Assembly (NCBI GenBank): GCA_027924585.1
Contig: BSBM01000712.1
Coordinates: forward strand, 1,374,001-1,438,000
DNA length: 64,000 nucleotides
Origin: Larix kaempferi
Taxonomy: Eukaryota; Streptophyta; Pinopsida; Pinales; Pinaceae
Reading direction: 5' to 3'
The position numbers were made by a program, and so were the translations under genes. Positions 12,352 through 25,325 of this stretch are shown in pieces (the first letter of the stretch is position 1; each line of letters starts with the position of its first letter). Under the pieces are notes generated by a model, which was not told where the DNA came from, made no database searches, and was given only the letters and a program-made list of their open reading frames with translations.

Positions 12352-13326
12352 TGATGCAGCAGCATCGGGACCTAGGCAGATCTATCGAAGTTGATCGACC
12401 GAAGAGAGTCGACCAGCGGGAGTGCCGATGACCACTGGTGCGAGAAGCAGGTTGACTTGTCGAAGTCAGCAAGTTGAGCAGAAACAGTCGGGGTGCGGCC
12501 GACTGAAGGAACAGCGGATGTCAGGGGAGGTCGAAGATCGACAAAGATGGTCGACAGGTGACGAGCAATGTAAGAGGTCGGGTACTAGACAAATGGTCGA
12601 ACTATGACACGACAGGGTTTGGTGAAGCCAAGTATAGTGGGAAAGGAGTGAACCAACGGGACAGTCGAGATGGGACTGTATTGCTGCTGCAGGGTCGGAA
12701 GGACAAAAATCAAGGGACTGTACCAGTAGCCGTTTGGGGTGGCTGAGGGATTTATTACAGTTATTGCGAGTTGGTGAAGGACATGACCGTGGACTTCATG
12801 GATAGAGGCTGTGCAGCACGAATAGAAGTTGACAGTGCAGATTTGTAGGATTTGAACAGGATCAGTGAATGGAGGGAACGCGTGTCTCGGGATTGAGATA
12901 ATCTTGGAAACAACACCCGCAGAGTAGAAGAGGAGGAAAGACCTTCATTTTGGAGGACGACAAGAGGAGAGTTGAGAGAATAGGAAGCAGAGTAGAGCAA
13001 GTGCAGAGCCGAGAGTGTTGTGAAGAGTCACACTGGTCGAGTGCAAAGTGTTGAGATCGAACCATAGCTCAGAGTTCTGTGGTGAACCAGGAGAGGGTGA
13101 GGTCGACACACAGAGAGAACACACCACAGTTACTTCTAAGTTGTAACGACTGAGGCTGATTGTAGTTAGTTATTTGCTTACAGTTATTTTATATTGTAAC
13201 CGTTTTCAATGAAGTAATATAAGCCAATCTAGGCATCTTGTTCTACACCTTGTTTGTGTGAACATTGTGGTTTGTGTCGTGTGTATTGTTAAGCAAGAAC
13301 CTTATTCTGTAAGGTGACTTGCGTCA
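12352..13326 (+). repeat. Element A 5' LTR
   Basis: 975 bp, bounded by TGATGCAG and GCGTCA; aligns from end to end with 18069-19041, with scattered substitutions and a few small gaps. The last 120 bp include TTGTAACCG and AGTAATATAAGCC, typical of an LTR polyadenylation region. Confidence 0.93.
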
Positions 13327-13328
13327 GT

Positions 13329-13340
13329 TGGTATCAGAGC
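13329..13340 (+). other. Element A primer-binding site, with a second degenerate copy
   Basis: TGGTATCAGAGC matches initiator tRNA-Met and lies 2 nt after the LTR. A second copy of the LTR-end plus PBS junction (TGACTTGCGTCA then TTGGTATTAGGACC) occurs at 13381-13408, so the junction was duplicated with a spacing of about 65 bp. Confidence 0.9.
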
Positions 13341-13440
13341 CCGAAGGAGAGTCCAGTTGGAGAAGAAGACCATACCAGCCTGACTTGCGTCAATTGGTAT
13401 TAGGACCTGAAAGTGTGAGGATTTTAAGCAGAAGTTGAAG

Positions 13441-16400
13441 ATGGCTCATAGAAGCGTTAATGTCCAAGGACAAAGAGTGCGTGGCGCAGCAGCCGTCACA
13501 ATGGATCGTGAAATGTTCGACGAATGCATCCGAACGATGCGAACTTTGATAAATGAATTTGCAATGATCAAAGAAAGCTAGAGGCGTGGTTGCATTCCTG
13601 AAGCGCTAGACCACAACGATGAGGAAGTTGAGGAAGTGGAAGCTCGGGAAGCCGTAGCAGAAGAACCAGAGGAAAAACTCATCAAGCTTCTGACAAAAAT
13701 GAGAGGTTAGGCGAAGATAGATGTGCATACATATTCAGGAAGCCTATACCCATAAGAATTGATCGATTGGTTCAGAGAGATGGAGAAATATTTCGATGTA
13801 GAGCCTATCGAGGATCCTAAATGGGTTAAGACTGCATGTCTAAGGTTGAAGGGTCATGCCTCATTGTGGTGGGACAATGTACAGGCTGAAAAACTCAAGA
13901 AAGGCAAGGAGAAAATCAAATTTTGGGACAGAATGGTTTCCAAGCTGGAGGGGAAGTTCTTGCCAAATGACTATGTGATTTCCTTGTTCAGGAAGTTACA
14001 GAACTTTCGACAAAAAGAGATGACCGTGAAGGAGTACATGGAGGAGTTCTACCGATTGTCGATTCAGTCAGGACAGACTAATGAAGGAGAAGAAGTTGTC
14101 GCTAGATATGTAAACGGCCTGAAATATGCTGTTCAGGATGAACTCAACATGTCGAGATTCAGAACAGTCGAAGAAGCCTATTAGTTCGCTGTGAAGGCAG
14201 AGGAGAAATTGTCGAGAAAGTCCATAGCAACCAGAGGCAGGATGACTAGCCGAGGTGGAAAGACTGCCTCCATGAAAGGTCAAGGTAGCCGTTACAAGAA
14301 AGAAGGTGTCGAAGATAGTTGACACACAAAAGGGACATCAACAAAGGAGAGAGCACAAGAGGACTGACGCGATGGTTGTGAGAACCGCGGTCGAGGTGCG
14401 TATAGTCGAAGTGGTCCATCCGACAAGAAAGGAGTTAACAGACCAGCAATAATCTATTACAAATGCCGTGGAATGGGTCATAAGGCATATGAATGCCCAT
14501 AAAACCTACATGCTGCAGAAGAATCAAAACCCAGACGTCGAAAGGATGAGAAAGTCGACTAGAGGGAAGACCCAGCATCAGATAGTAGTGGAGGTGAGAA
14601 AAGGAAGAATCGGAATCTGACGGTTCATAGATCCTTGATCCAAGAAGATGAACGCGATCCGATGGAACCGGCACAATGGAAGGCGATCTTTCGAACAAAG
14701 GTGGGGATCGGAGAATGGCGTTGCAAGACCATAGTTGATGGTGGAGTATAGAGAATCTTGTGTCAACAGAAGTCATCGACAAGATCGGGTTGAAGTGTCG
14801 AGAACACCCACACCCTTACAAGATCTCATGGTTGCAAAAAGGACACCATGTTAAGGTGACCAAACAGTGCCTGATCAACTTCAGAGTTGAAGGATTAGAT
14901 GACAACGTACTTTGTGATGTGTTCCCATGGATGCATGCCATCTGTTGTTGGGAAGACCATGGCAATATGATCATAAGATGATCTATGATGGTCGAGATAA
15001 CACATTATAGTGTGGAAGAATGGAATGAAAAGGACTCTTCAACCAAGGCAAGGGGAGCCAGCCGATAGTAAGGAGGGCAAGAGCAATCTTTGGGAGAAGC
15101 ATGTGTTGATGAGCACTGCCGAGGAATTCCTCGTGGAAGAGGAAAAGCAGTCGGGATGTTTTGTAATCATTCCAAAAGGACCATGTGTCAAAGGAACGAC
15201 CAATCGGGAGAGCATTCCGGTCGAAATCAAGGAGTTGCTCGAAGAGTTTCAGGACATAATGGCTGAAGAGAAAGCGATGGGATTGCCGTCGACAAGGTGG
15301 ATATCCCATCAAATCGACTTGATTCTAGGGTCGAGTCTGCCAAACAAAGAACCCTATAGGATGAGTCTAGCAGAAGGACAGGAGCTCAACCGACAGGTCC
15401 AAGAGTTGTTGGACAGGGGATTGATTCGAGAAAGTTTCATCCCGTGTGCAGTACCAGCAATATTGAAACCAAAGAAAGGCGGGGAATGGAGAATGTGCAC
15501 TGATTCCAGAGCCATCAACAGGATCACGATTAAGTATCGATTTCCATTTCCGAGGATGGATGACTTGATGGATTGCCTGAGTGGAGCGACATACTTCACG
15601 AAATTAGACCTAAAGAGTGGATATCACCAGATCAGGGTCAGAGAAGGAGATGAATGGAAGACAGCATTCAAGACAAGATAAGGGTTATATGAGTGGTTAG
15701 TCATGTCGTTCGGATTGACTAATGCACCCAGCACACTCATGAGATTGATGAATGAAGTACTTAAACCATTGTTGGGAAATTTTGTTGTAGTCTATTTAGA
15801 CGACATTCTGATTTTCAATCGAACCAAGTCAGAACACTTGGAGCACGTTCGACAAGTATTATAGAAATTGTAGGAAGAGAAGCTGATGATTAACCTGCAA
15901 AAGTCTTTTTTCATGAAGAAGGAGTTAGTGTACTTGGGATTTGTAATTTTAGGTAAAGGGTTGGAGATGGACCCAAAGAAGCTGAAGGAAATAGTAGATT
16001 GGCCGGAACCGACAAGCACGACTGTAGTGAGAAGTTTCCATGGACTTGCTAGTTTCTACCGGAAGTTCATTTGGGGATTCAATCGGATTTGTGCACCATT
16101 GATAGAATGCATGAGAAGGGGTGAGTTCAAGTGGACAGATAAGGCCCAGGAAGCTTTCGACAAATTGAAGGAAAAGGTCACTGAGAGTCCAGTGTTGGCG
16201 CTCCTATACTTTGACACAGTTTTCTAGGTCGATTGTGATGCAAGTGGAACAACAATTGGGGCAGTGTTGAGCCAGGAAGGTCGACCAATTGAATACTTCA
16301 GTGAAAAACTGAGTGGAGTGAAGCAAAAATATTCGGTCTATGACCAGGAATTCTATGCTATCATACAAGCATTGAAGAAATGGAGGAATTATTTGTTGCC

Positions 16401-18042
16401 ACATGAATTTGTGTTATACACAGATCATCAAGCGCTGAGGTATCTAAATACTCAGTTGAAGTTGGATCAGAGACACATGAAGTGGGTGGAGCTACTCCAG
16501 AGGTATACGTTCGTGTTGCGACATAGGTCGCGCAAGTCGAACAAAGTGGCCGATGCGTTGAGCAGGAGAGTTGCGCTGTTGCGTACAATGACTGTTTAGG
16601 CATCAAGGATAGAGTTGATAAAGGCGGAGTATGAGACCGACGAAGATTTTGCGAAGGCATGGAAGGCGTGTCATGAGCCTTGGAGCACCGACAGAACTCC
16701 ATATTTAAGTTATCTCATTCAGGAAGGTTACCTGTTCAGAGGAAGTCAGCTATGTATTCCCAGAGGATCAGTGAGGGAGAACCTAATCCAAGAATTTCAT
16801 AATGGCGGGTTAGCAGGACACTTTGGGATTGACAAAACCAAAGCACTGATTGACGAGAAGTATTTCTGGCCAAGGATGTCGACAGATGTCAAAAAATGGG
16901 TTCGACAATGTCAAGTTTGCTAGTTGGCAAAGGGAAGGAGTCAGAACACGGGGTTGTATACACCATTACCAGTACTAGAGAACCCGTGGGAGCATCTTAG
17001 CATGGATTTTGTGTTAGGATTGCCAAGGACTCAGCAGGGAAATGACTCAATATTTGTTGTAGTAGACAGATTTTCGAAGATGGCACACTTCATACCATGT
17101 AAGAAGACAAGTGATGCCACAGGAATCGCTATACTATTCTTTAAGGAAATAGTTAGGTTTCATGGGTTTCCAAAGAGTATCACGTCGGATAGGGATACGA
17201 AGTTCATGGGGCATTTCTGGAGGACCCTATGGAAGAAACTCGACATGGAGTTAGAGTTTAGTTTGGCATATCATCCACAGATATACGGACAAACCGAGGT
17301 TGTAAACAAAAGTTTGGGAAACCTTCTGAGATGTTTAGCAACTGACAAACCCAGGCAGTGGGAAAATGTATTGGCGCAAGCAGCGTTTGCATATAACAAT
17401 TCTGTGAATCGATCGACGGGATTGAGTCCATTCTAGATTGTTCAAGGGAGGATTCCACATGTCGTGGCAGATTTGGTCAAATTACCGACAGAAACCAGGA
17501 AGAGCATGGATGCAAAATCATTCGCAAAGCATATGCATGAATTTCATGAAACTGTGCGGAAGCGCATCGAGAAGAGTAACGCGGCCTACAAGTTGAGAGC
17601 CGACCGGAAGAAGAGGCTATTGTCATTCCAAGAAGGAGACTTAATCTATGCATATTTGCAAAAGGAACGATTTCCGACAGGAACATACAACAAGTTGAAG
17701 TTGAAGAAGATAGGACCATGCAAGGTTCTAAAGAAGATTTCAGACAATGCCTATGTGTTGGAGTTTCTGGAAGACTTGAACATTTCAACAATGTTCAACG
17801 TCTCAGACCTGTCTAAATTTGAAGAAGGGTCAAGCAGTGGTACAGGTGAAGGAAACAGTATCGACTGGATGGAGCAGATTCCAAACCAAAATAAAGAAGG
17901 GATCGCCGAAGTAATGGATGAACGCGAAGTAGGGAGTACCCGTAGATTGTGCATGAAGGAATACTTGGTGCGATGGACAAATGATGAGTTGCAGGAATCA
18001 ACGTGGATTTCTGAAGAAGAGTTTAGGAGACTGATGGAGTAG
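13441..18042 (+). pseudogene. Element A gag-pol polyprotein, broken
   Basis: Apart from frameshifts in the protease region (about 14757 and 14920), the gag and RT-to-chromodomain parts read in one common frame. Visible domains: gag (13759-14184); a zinc knuckle near 14456-14502 whose first Cys is Tyr; protease around IVDGG (about 14740); RT with [10 protein letters not shown] (about 15781-15816); RNase H (about 16230-16570, TDHQALRYL); integrase with [27 protein letters not shown] and GQTEVVNK (about 16750-17440); and a C-terminal chromodomain with EYLVRW (about 17960). Stops in frame include TAG at 14182, 15862, 15871, 16225, 16597, 16921 and 17434 and TAA at 15679. Each sits where homologous proteins normally have Gln, so CAG/CAA became TAG/TAA. 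The element cannot make its proteins now. Confidence 0.92.
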
Positions 18043-18056
18043 TCGAATTCTTTTTC

Positions 18057-18068
18057 AATTGGGGAGAT
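18057..18068 (+). other. Element A polypurine tract
   Basis: TTGGGGAGAT lies immediately before the 3' LTR, the position where plus-strand synthesis starts. Confidence 0.75.
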
Positions 18069-19041
18069 TGATGCAGGAGCATCGGGACCTAGGAAGACCT
18101 GTCGAAGTTGATCGACCGAAGAGAGCCGACCAGTAGGAGTGCCAATGACCACTGGTGCAGGAAGCAGGTTGACTTGTCGAAGTCACCGAGTCGAGCAAAA
18201 ACAGTCGAGGTGCGACCAACTAAAGGAACAACGGATGTCGTGGGAGGTCGAAGATCGACAGGAGATGGTCGACAGGTGACAAGCAATGTAAGAGGCCGGG
18301 TAGTCGACAAGTGGTCGAACTATGACACGACAAGGTTTGGTGAAGCCAAGTATAGTGGGAAAGGAGTGAACTGATGGGACAATCGAGATGGGACTGTATT
18401 GCTATAGCAGGGTCGGAAGGACAAAAGTCAAGGGACTGTACCAGTAGCTGTTTGGGGTGGATGAGGAATTTATTATAGTTATTGCGAGTTGGTGAAGGAC
18501 ATGACCGTGGATGTCATGGATAAAGGCTGTACAGCACGGATAGAAGCTGATAGTGCAGATTTGCAGGATTTGAATAGGATCAGTGAATGGAGGGAAAGTG
18601 TGTCTCGAGATTGAGATAATCTTGGAAACAACACCCGCAGAGTAGAAGAGGAGGAAAGACCTTCATTCTGTAGGATGGCAAGAGGAGAGCCGAGAGCAGA
18701 GGAAGCAGAGCAGAGCAAGCGCGGAGCCGAGAGAGTTGTGAAGAGTAACACTGGCCGAGTGCAAAGTGTTGAGATCGAACCATAGCTCAGAGTTCCGTGG
18801 TGAACCAGGAGAGGGTGAGGTCGACACACAAAGAGAACACACCACAGTTACTTCTAAGTTGTAACATCTGAGGCCAATTGTAGTTAGTTATTTGCTTACA
18901 GTTATTTTATATTGTAACCATTTTCATAGAAGTAATATAAGCCAATCCAGGCATCTTGTTCTACACCTTGTTTGTGTGAACATGGTTTGTGTCGTGTGTA
19001 TTGTTAAGCAAGAACCTTATTCTATAAGGTGACTTGCGTCA
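18069..19041 (+). repeat. Element A 3' LTR
   Basis: 973 bp, partner of 12352-13326. Followed directly by the target duplication AAAAG and by the continuation of element B. Confidence 0.93.
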
Positions 19042-20700
19042 AAAAGTGAATAAGTATGACAGACTCACCATGGAGGGCTCGGAAGATGAAGTTGGATCGA
19101 GGCATGAGAAAAGTGATGACAATCAGTCGTTCAAGGTCACCAATACGAAGTCATGATAGGAAGCATTGGATAGTCTTGTTGAAGGGATTCAAGAATCGTT
19201 GCAGCAATAACAACTAGCCAAGGAGTCTATGGAGACAAGGGTGAAACATGGCATATGTTCATGTAACGAGGAAGCAACATTGAGTTCGGATGTCATAGCC
19301 TTAACCAAGGAGGTTGCAGAGAAGTTGATGGTGGTTGAAGACTTAGTGAAGTCCATGGTTGTGTAGGTACATAATAAAGAAGACACCAACAACTTCTTTA
19401 TGTGAGTTGTCATACATGGAAGCAAATCAACCAGAGCAGTGAAAATCAAGAAACGGGAGTCAGAGTCATATGATGGTACCCATGATGCGAAGATGCTAGG
19501 AAAATTTTGTTCGAATGTAGAATAGTACATTAAGTAGATGAATGGGATTTTGAATGAAGGCAAGGTAAATGTGGCTTCCATGTTCTTGAAGGGAATGACA
19601 AAGATTTGTTGTAGAAAGCAGGTATAGGATCTTGTGGTAGGAAAATATGTTGTCTATATAGATAGCTGGGAAAACATGAAGGAAGCCTTGCTAGCATAGT
19701 TTGGTCTGGGTAACAAAACATATATAACAAGGAATGAATTGATGGAGTTGAGGCATACTAGTAAGATCCAAGAATACGTCAAGGTGTTCTTTAGGCTCAT
19801 GTTGGAGATCAAAGATATGATATATGAGGATCAACTATACCACTTCATCAAGGGCTTGCAACCCTAGGTGCAGAATGAGCTACGAAAACAAATGTGAAAA
19901 ACCTTGATGCAAAAATCACTACAACTATCAATTTTTTTGACTTCATGACAAAGCTTCTGAGAAGCCAAGGGTCTGAAGGAACGTGTTGTGATGAAGAAAC
20001 AATTCGGTAAGGGTAAAGATAAGAGAACGGGAAAGGTATCGAAAAAGATAGGTGAGGAAAAACCCAAGTAGGTATACGAACCCATGGAGAAACACAAGGG
20101 AAACCTAAACATCTGTTGGATATTTGTAAGAGACCATCGTTGGATTTGTGCAAAATACCATCATGCAAGGGATTTTTCACTCAAGCAGTGGAAGTTGAAT
20201 GTTGTGAGAGAACAAACAACTCAAACATCGGTTGGAGTCTTTCATGTGTTGAATTCCATAGCCAATGAACCAACTGTGGCTAGGCAAGATGAACAAGAGA
20301 TGAGGAACTTGTGCCATGTTCTAGTGGAAGTGAACAAGTAGGCCATCATCGCACTAGTGGATAGTGGTTCCACCCATAACTTCGTGAAAACAAAGGATGT
20401 CAATAGCCTTAGATTGCTAGTTGAACCGACACAAAGCTCCTTCAAGGAAGTAAACTTGGAGGTGGAGAAGGTTGTTATCACAATAGAGGGAGTTGCGATG
20501 AAGATAGATGATTAGTGTTAATAGACAAACCTCACCATAGTACCTATGGATGGCTTTGATTTTGTCCTTGGACAAGATTTGTTGCACACGACACAAGCAT
20601 CAACCATTTCACTTTTGGAAAACTTGGATTTCTTCTTGGGTGAACAATAGATCATTGTCCCATCGACAAGGGGGGAGATTAGTGGAGTCACTTACATGAT
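19042..20700 (+). pseudogene. Element B gag and aspartic protease remains (first copy)
   Basis: The gag part (about 19060-20090) reads in pieces, with YDGTHDAKMLGKF and LMLEIKDMIYEDQLYHFIKGL, typical of plant gypsy gag; stops interrupt it. A degraded zinc-knuckle region follows at about 20105-20190, where CAKYHHARDF has lost a Cys. The protease part carries the active-site stretch ALVDSGSTHNFV (about 20353-20388) and the later DFVLGQDLL (about 20560). No RT follows. A second, shorter copy lies at 52385-53600. Confidence 0.75.
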
Positions 20701-21066
20701 TTCCTTGTGATTGGTTACAACAAACAATGAAGGAACCAACCCATTTCCTTATGCAAAGAGTGATGAAAGTTATAGATGAAAACAAGACACAACAACAATC
20801 CACATGGTGAACAAGGCTACACGTCAACTGATAAGAAATTCAAGGAACAATACCCAAAGAAATGATCAGCGGAAGGTAGAATTTTTTACTAGGAAATTCG
20901 ACCAAGTAAGAGTTGAAATGCCTTGGAATGTGGCAACCAAGGAAGAGCATGAACATGATTTCGATGCACTTGGATAGAAGAATAGGCAAGGTGATCTAGA
21001 GCTAGACTAGTAGTTGGTAGAAGGTGATGCTAAGATGGATCAAATGTTTCTTTGTTGTTATACATG

Positions 21067-22137
21067 TTTTATAGGTCCAATCAACACTTCTCCATCCATG
21101 ACGACATTGAATCTCTCCCTCACACAAAAGGACATTGTGGATGGAAGAGCCTTAATTTGATACTCATTTCCATGGCTTAGATAATTTTATGTTTCTCTAA
21201 CACTCTCGATTTGTTAAACTTAATTTGAGACTAACACATGGTTGGTGGTCGTGACATACTACGTGTCACACTCTAGTGTATGGTTTTCCACATGCGTGTT
21301 CAATAAAAACTTGCACGTGCATCTTGAAATTGGTTGAATTGCGTGTCACACACAACCTTACTATTTCCCACTAGCGTGTTTCTCATTAAATTTGAAAAAT
21401 AAAAAATAAAATTGAATATGGAGCAGTTGGGGTAGTTCTTGATAAATTCCTCCATCAGTTACAACCACCTTTCATTCGATGGCTTATCCTTTCCCACTAT
21501 AAAAGCAAGTAGGATTGGCCAAGTGAGGACCTTTTTTTCCCATTAGGAGAGTAATGCTGGAAGAACATATGCTTTCTCCATTATTTTGGTTGTGTGCGTG
21601 AGACATCCATGTCCTATTACACTTGGAGATTGTTTGTGTTTCTGGAGAAGAGAAGCAAGGAGACCTAGATCAAGGTTTTGTGAGGTGCCTAAGCAATTAC
21701 AAGGTATATTTGTACTTATTGCTATTAATCAACAAATCAAGATATATTTTCCTTCCCATAATCATGTTTATTGCTCATTTAATGAAATGATTATGTTTTT
21801 ATGTTGAGATAAGATGTATATGTTCATGTTTATGTTTGCATATTTTTCTCAATTTGTAATTAGTTTATTGTACCCAATTTTTTTTTGAGGAAGGTATTGG
21901 TTATGTTTTTGTAGGTATTCAAATCAAGAGATTGAAGGCTTAGAATTAGAGTTATGGAGTTATTAAATCTTGTATCAACCTACATAAATAAGGTACATAT
22001 TTTCAAACTTAAAACTCCTAGTTTAGCTTTGTTTGTAAACCTTATCTTGTTGTCTACATAGCCCCAGATGTCTATTTAAATTAACTTAGTATGTTGGTGA
22101 CCTCAACCCCAGTCATAGGATAGTTTTCCTTACAACA
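21067..22137 (+). mobile_element. LTR-like 1.07-kb insertion in element B
   Basis: Compared with the second copy of the B internal region (about 53940-54000), 1.07 kb is inserted here, flanked by ACATG at 21062-21066 and 22138-22142. It contains a TATA box (TATAAAAG at about 21498-21505) followed by a transcribed-looking leader, as a solo LTR would. The ends do not give clean TG...CA with this duplication, so the exact edges and class are uncertain. Confidence 0.55.
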
Positions 22138-22642
22138 ACATGAGTGCGGAGTATGGGATAGACAGACCTGACACACTTCGAGAAGGGTTACAGTTTGGGA
22201 TATTTGGGGGTGGTGGCATCAATAGCCACTAATTACCTCCTACTCACTAGAGTAGGAAGCAAATTGGCCATTTCCAAAGGAGTGACAATGAGGCCAAGGA
22301 ATTTGATAACGATGAAAAGTGAAGAAAATAAGTTTAAGTGTTGAAGTAGTTGAAGAGAAGTCTAACAACACTTATCTGCGACAAACTAAACACCCAAAAC
22401 TGAAGTAGAAGGGTGAGAAACAATCTCATCGTAGAAGCATTTGGAAACATGTGGAAAGTTTGTAGGTGACTAGGAAGTGAGACTATGAAGTAGTTTTAGG
22501 TGACTGGGAAGTGAGTCTACGAAATAGTTGTAGGTGACTAGGAAGTGAGTCTAATAATTAGAGAACATGGTATAATCGAAGTCAAGGCATTTAGTTCACA
22601 TGTTGGGAAAAGGATCACTTTCATTAAGAGATGCGAAGTCCA
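22138..22642 (+). other. Element B internal region, 3' part before D
   Basis: Aligns with 53985-54350 of the second B copy (shared AAGTGAAGAAAATAAGTTTA and a GTGGTGGCAT segment). Non-coding or fully decayed. It is cut at 22642 by element D and resumes at 51673. A triple short repeat (GTGACTRGGAAGTGAGTCTA-like, about 2460-2550 counting from 20000) is present. Confidence 0.65.
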
Positions 22643-23008
22643 TGTAATGTCCCCATTTTGACCTTTAAGACATATTTGGATTTCAGTGTAAACATTGTAT
22701 ATATGTGATGTATAATTCCTAGCATGGAGATCAAGGCCAAGGCCCTGCTAGTGAATGCTCAACTTTAAGAGGCAAGTATTTGGCATTGTGTGATCCATGT
22801 GCTATTAAGCCATGGAGATTGTAAAATGATGTAAATATCATGTAATAAAAATACCAAGGGGTTGGCTATGGATGCAACTAAATGAGGGGGATATTTGTAT
22901 CCACTAGGGAGAGACGAGGGGGTTATGGGATTGAACCATATGATGCCATATGTCATATTTAGAACCCACGTTTGACTGTCCTAGCTGTCATTTGATTCTG
23001 TGTAAGGA

Positions 23009-23311
23009 TGTTAGGAACCCATGTCAACCCTTCTCTTTACTTTGTTAGTATATTGTCGTTGGATGCATATGCATTGTAAGTCATCTCATAGTATTATATG
23101 TTCCATGGTATTGATCCATATTATTGGCGCATAGACTTAGTATATAAGTACGTGTTGAGGCCAATGAAGGCATCGACGAGTTATTTGTATTGAGCTTTCT
23201 CAAAGGAGGTTTTCCCCTCGAAGTGGCCCCTGATCAATAAATATTTTCTTTATTTTGTTATTTCTGATATATTGTGCATTTTAATTAATTAATTGTTGGA
23301 GGTTCGTCACA
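23009..23311 (+). repeat. Element E 5' LTR
   Basis: 303 bp, TGTTAGGAACC to GGTTCGTCACA. Shorter than its 3' partner because that one has a tandem expansion. Confidence 0.92.
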
Positions 23312-23313
23312 TC

Positions 23314-23325
23314 TGGTATCAGAGC
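23314..23325 (+). other. Element E primer-binding site
   Basis: TGGTATCAGAGC, exact match to the usual initiator tRNA-Met site, 2 nt after the LTR. Confidence 0.92.
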
Positions 23326-24280
23326 ACTTTCTTGGGCTCGTTGGGTGGAATTTCTGCCAATTTTTTTTTGCATTTGTATTGTTCCTTTCAATTGTAGGTT
23401 TGGATCCGGGAATAATCCCTATCCGCTTAACTATGGGAAGTACTTCAGAATATCCCTAAAACACATTGTGAGGAGTACGATAGGAACCCCGAAGTAGCTG
23501 GCCCATTGAGAGGACCTGCCAATGAAAAGGGAAACGACCCCTACCTGATTGACTAGTTCCCACCCATGAGGTAAACGAAGAGATGTCATTTGTGGCAAAG
23601 CAGTTATCAGTTTTACCCGAGCCGTGCAGTTGGGGGTACTTCCCCAATACGCAAGCCGTTAAATAACATTGGTGGCCAAGTGAATCCCCTAAACCTTTAG
23701 GAACCCATGCATACCTTCGGTCCATATATATTTCCAGTTGATAAATCACAGATTACATATGTCCAGAACTATTGTATATCAATTATGAGCCATTGCAGAT
23801 CCATTCCGAAAAATATTAAAAAACAATCCTGGAAGAGTATAAAATTCTTTTTTTTTCGCCATATCTTCTTTGTTTTAACTCTGTTTCCCTTGATAATTCA
23901 TTGAAACCCCTTCTATCCCATTCTTCATATTTCTTTCCTAAGGACCCTATCCCAAATTCCACTACCCAAATCCAAAAATCTAAAATCTGTCTATTTTTAG
24001 GGTTTGCCATAACTTCTTTGATTTTCACCCAATCACCTTCAAATTTTTCCACAGTGTTCATTTCCTATTTCTGCTTCTTTGTCCCTCTTTGACAAATTTT
24101 CCCATTCTTTTACCCCGCTTCCGAAATCCTCATTTTTTGCTTCCCTATCCATCATAAAGTGTCCAAAGCCTAGTCAAACCCCAATTACCCATCATAGTTT
24201 TTCCCAAATCCAAACTTTCCTTTACTAAAGAAGTTTTTGTTTTTGTTTTTCTACCCCTTCACAAAAAAAAACTCCTGGTT

Positions 24281-25190
24281 ATGGTTGTCACCCACGCAAG
24301 AGAAAAAATAATGGAGGAAGAACTTGCAACCCTCAAAACCAAACTCTAAGATCTGGATGAAAAATTTCTCAGCCTCCATCTTCAACATTCAGCCATGAAC
24401 AATAAACGACAACCAAAATCTTCTGTAAACACTAGGTTCTCTTCTTCCAACAATTTTTGTGGGCCGAAGCTTGATTTTCCTCGCTTCAATGGTAACGATC
24501 AAACTGGATGGATATATCGAGCATACCAATATTTCAGTCTACATAATACTTTTGATGTCAACAAAGTTCCACTTGCATCCTTTCATTTGGAACATGAAGC
24601 CCTTCAATGGTACCATGGTACATCAAGGCTCATGAAGAGCCAAAATGGATAGATTTTTGCCAACTCCTTTTGAACGATTTGGTCCTACTGCTTTTGATGA
24701 CTTCACAGGAGCACTCACTAAAATTCGAAAAATTGGCACTATGAGAGAGTATCAGACAGAATTTGAGAAATGGCAAATCACACAGAAGGATTGTCTGATG
24801 AATTCTATAGGAGTTTTTTTATCAATGGTCTCAAGGATGCAATCCGATCAGAGGTCAAAATGTTCTGTCCCAACACAATGATGGAAGTTCCAGGGTTGGA
24901 TAAGTTGGTGGAAGACAAGATCACAACCCAACAATGCTCCAAATCCACTTTTGTTCCATTCAGAAACATGGTTTCCCAATGACCTCCCATCACGCCAGCT
25001 CCTCAACCAACTCTTATCAAGCATTTGTTTGAAACAGAGATGCAGGAATGTAGAGAAAAAGGGCTTTGTTATAATTGTGATGAGAAATTCACTCGGGGAC
25101 ATAGATGTGTTGAGCAAAAGATCTATCTCTTGGATGTGGATTATCCACCTACCTCTGAACTTGGTGAAGAAGCTCCAGATACAATAGATG
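24281..25190 (+). pseudogene. Element E gag, broken
   Basis: Starts MVVTHAREKIMEEELATLKT; a TAA at about 24347 replaces a Gln codon. The retrotransposon gag core shows LDFPRFNGNDQTGWIYRAYQ (about 24471-24530), typical of plant chromovirus gag. After a stop and frame changes it continues to a zinc-knuckle-like CYNCDEKFTRGHRC near 25065-25106. It cannot be translated as one protein. Confidence 0.85.
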
Positions 25191-25325
25191 ATTAGGTCGA
25201 CATTCAACAACCACCTCTTGACCCTCTGTCTCAGGAAAACCACCAAGAGATATCTCCATTAATTAGCCAGAGTCACCACCCCCCAAATAATGAGGGTCAA
25301 GGGTTAATTCAAGAATCTCCCTCTT

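Larger units (their letters stand above)
12352..19041 (+). mobile_element. Element A: decayed Ty3/gypsy chromovirus
   Basis: A complete 6.69-kb element with LTRs 12352-13326 and 18069-19041, TGATGCAG...TGCGTCA ends and a perfect 5-bp target duplication AAAAG (12347-12351 and 19042-19046). It lies in the internal region of B: the B sequence before 12352 continues after 19041. The order gag-protease-RT-RNase H-integrase-chromodomain identifies Ty3/gypsy. The reading frame is broken by many stops, nearly all explicable as C to T changes. Confidence 0.93.
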
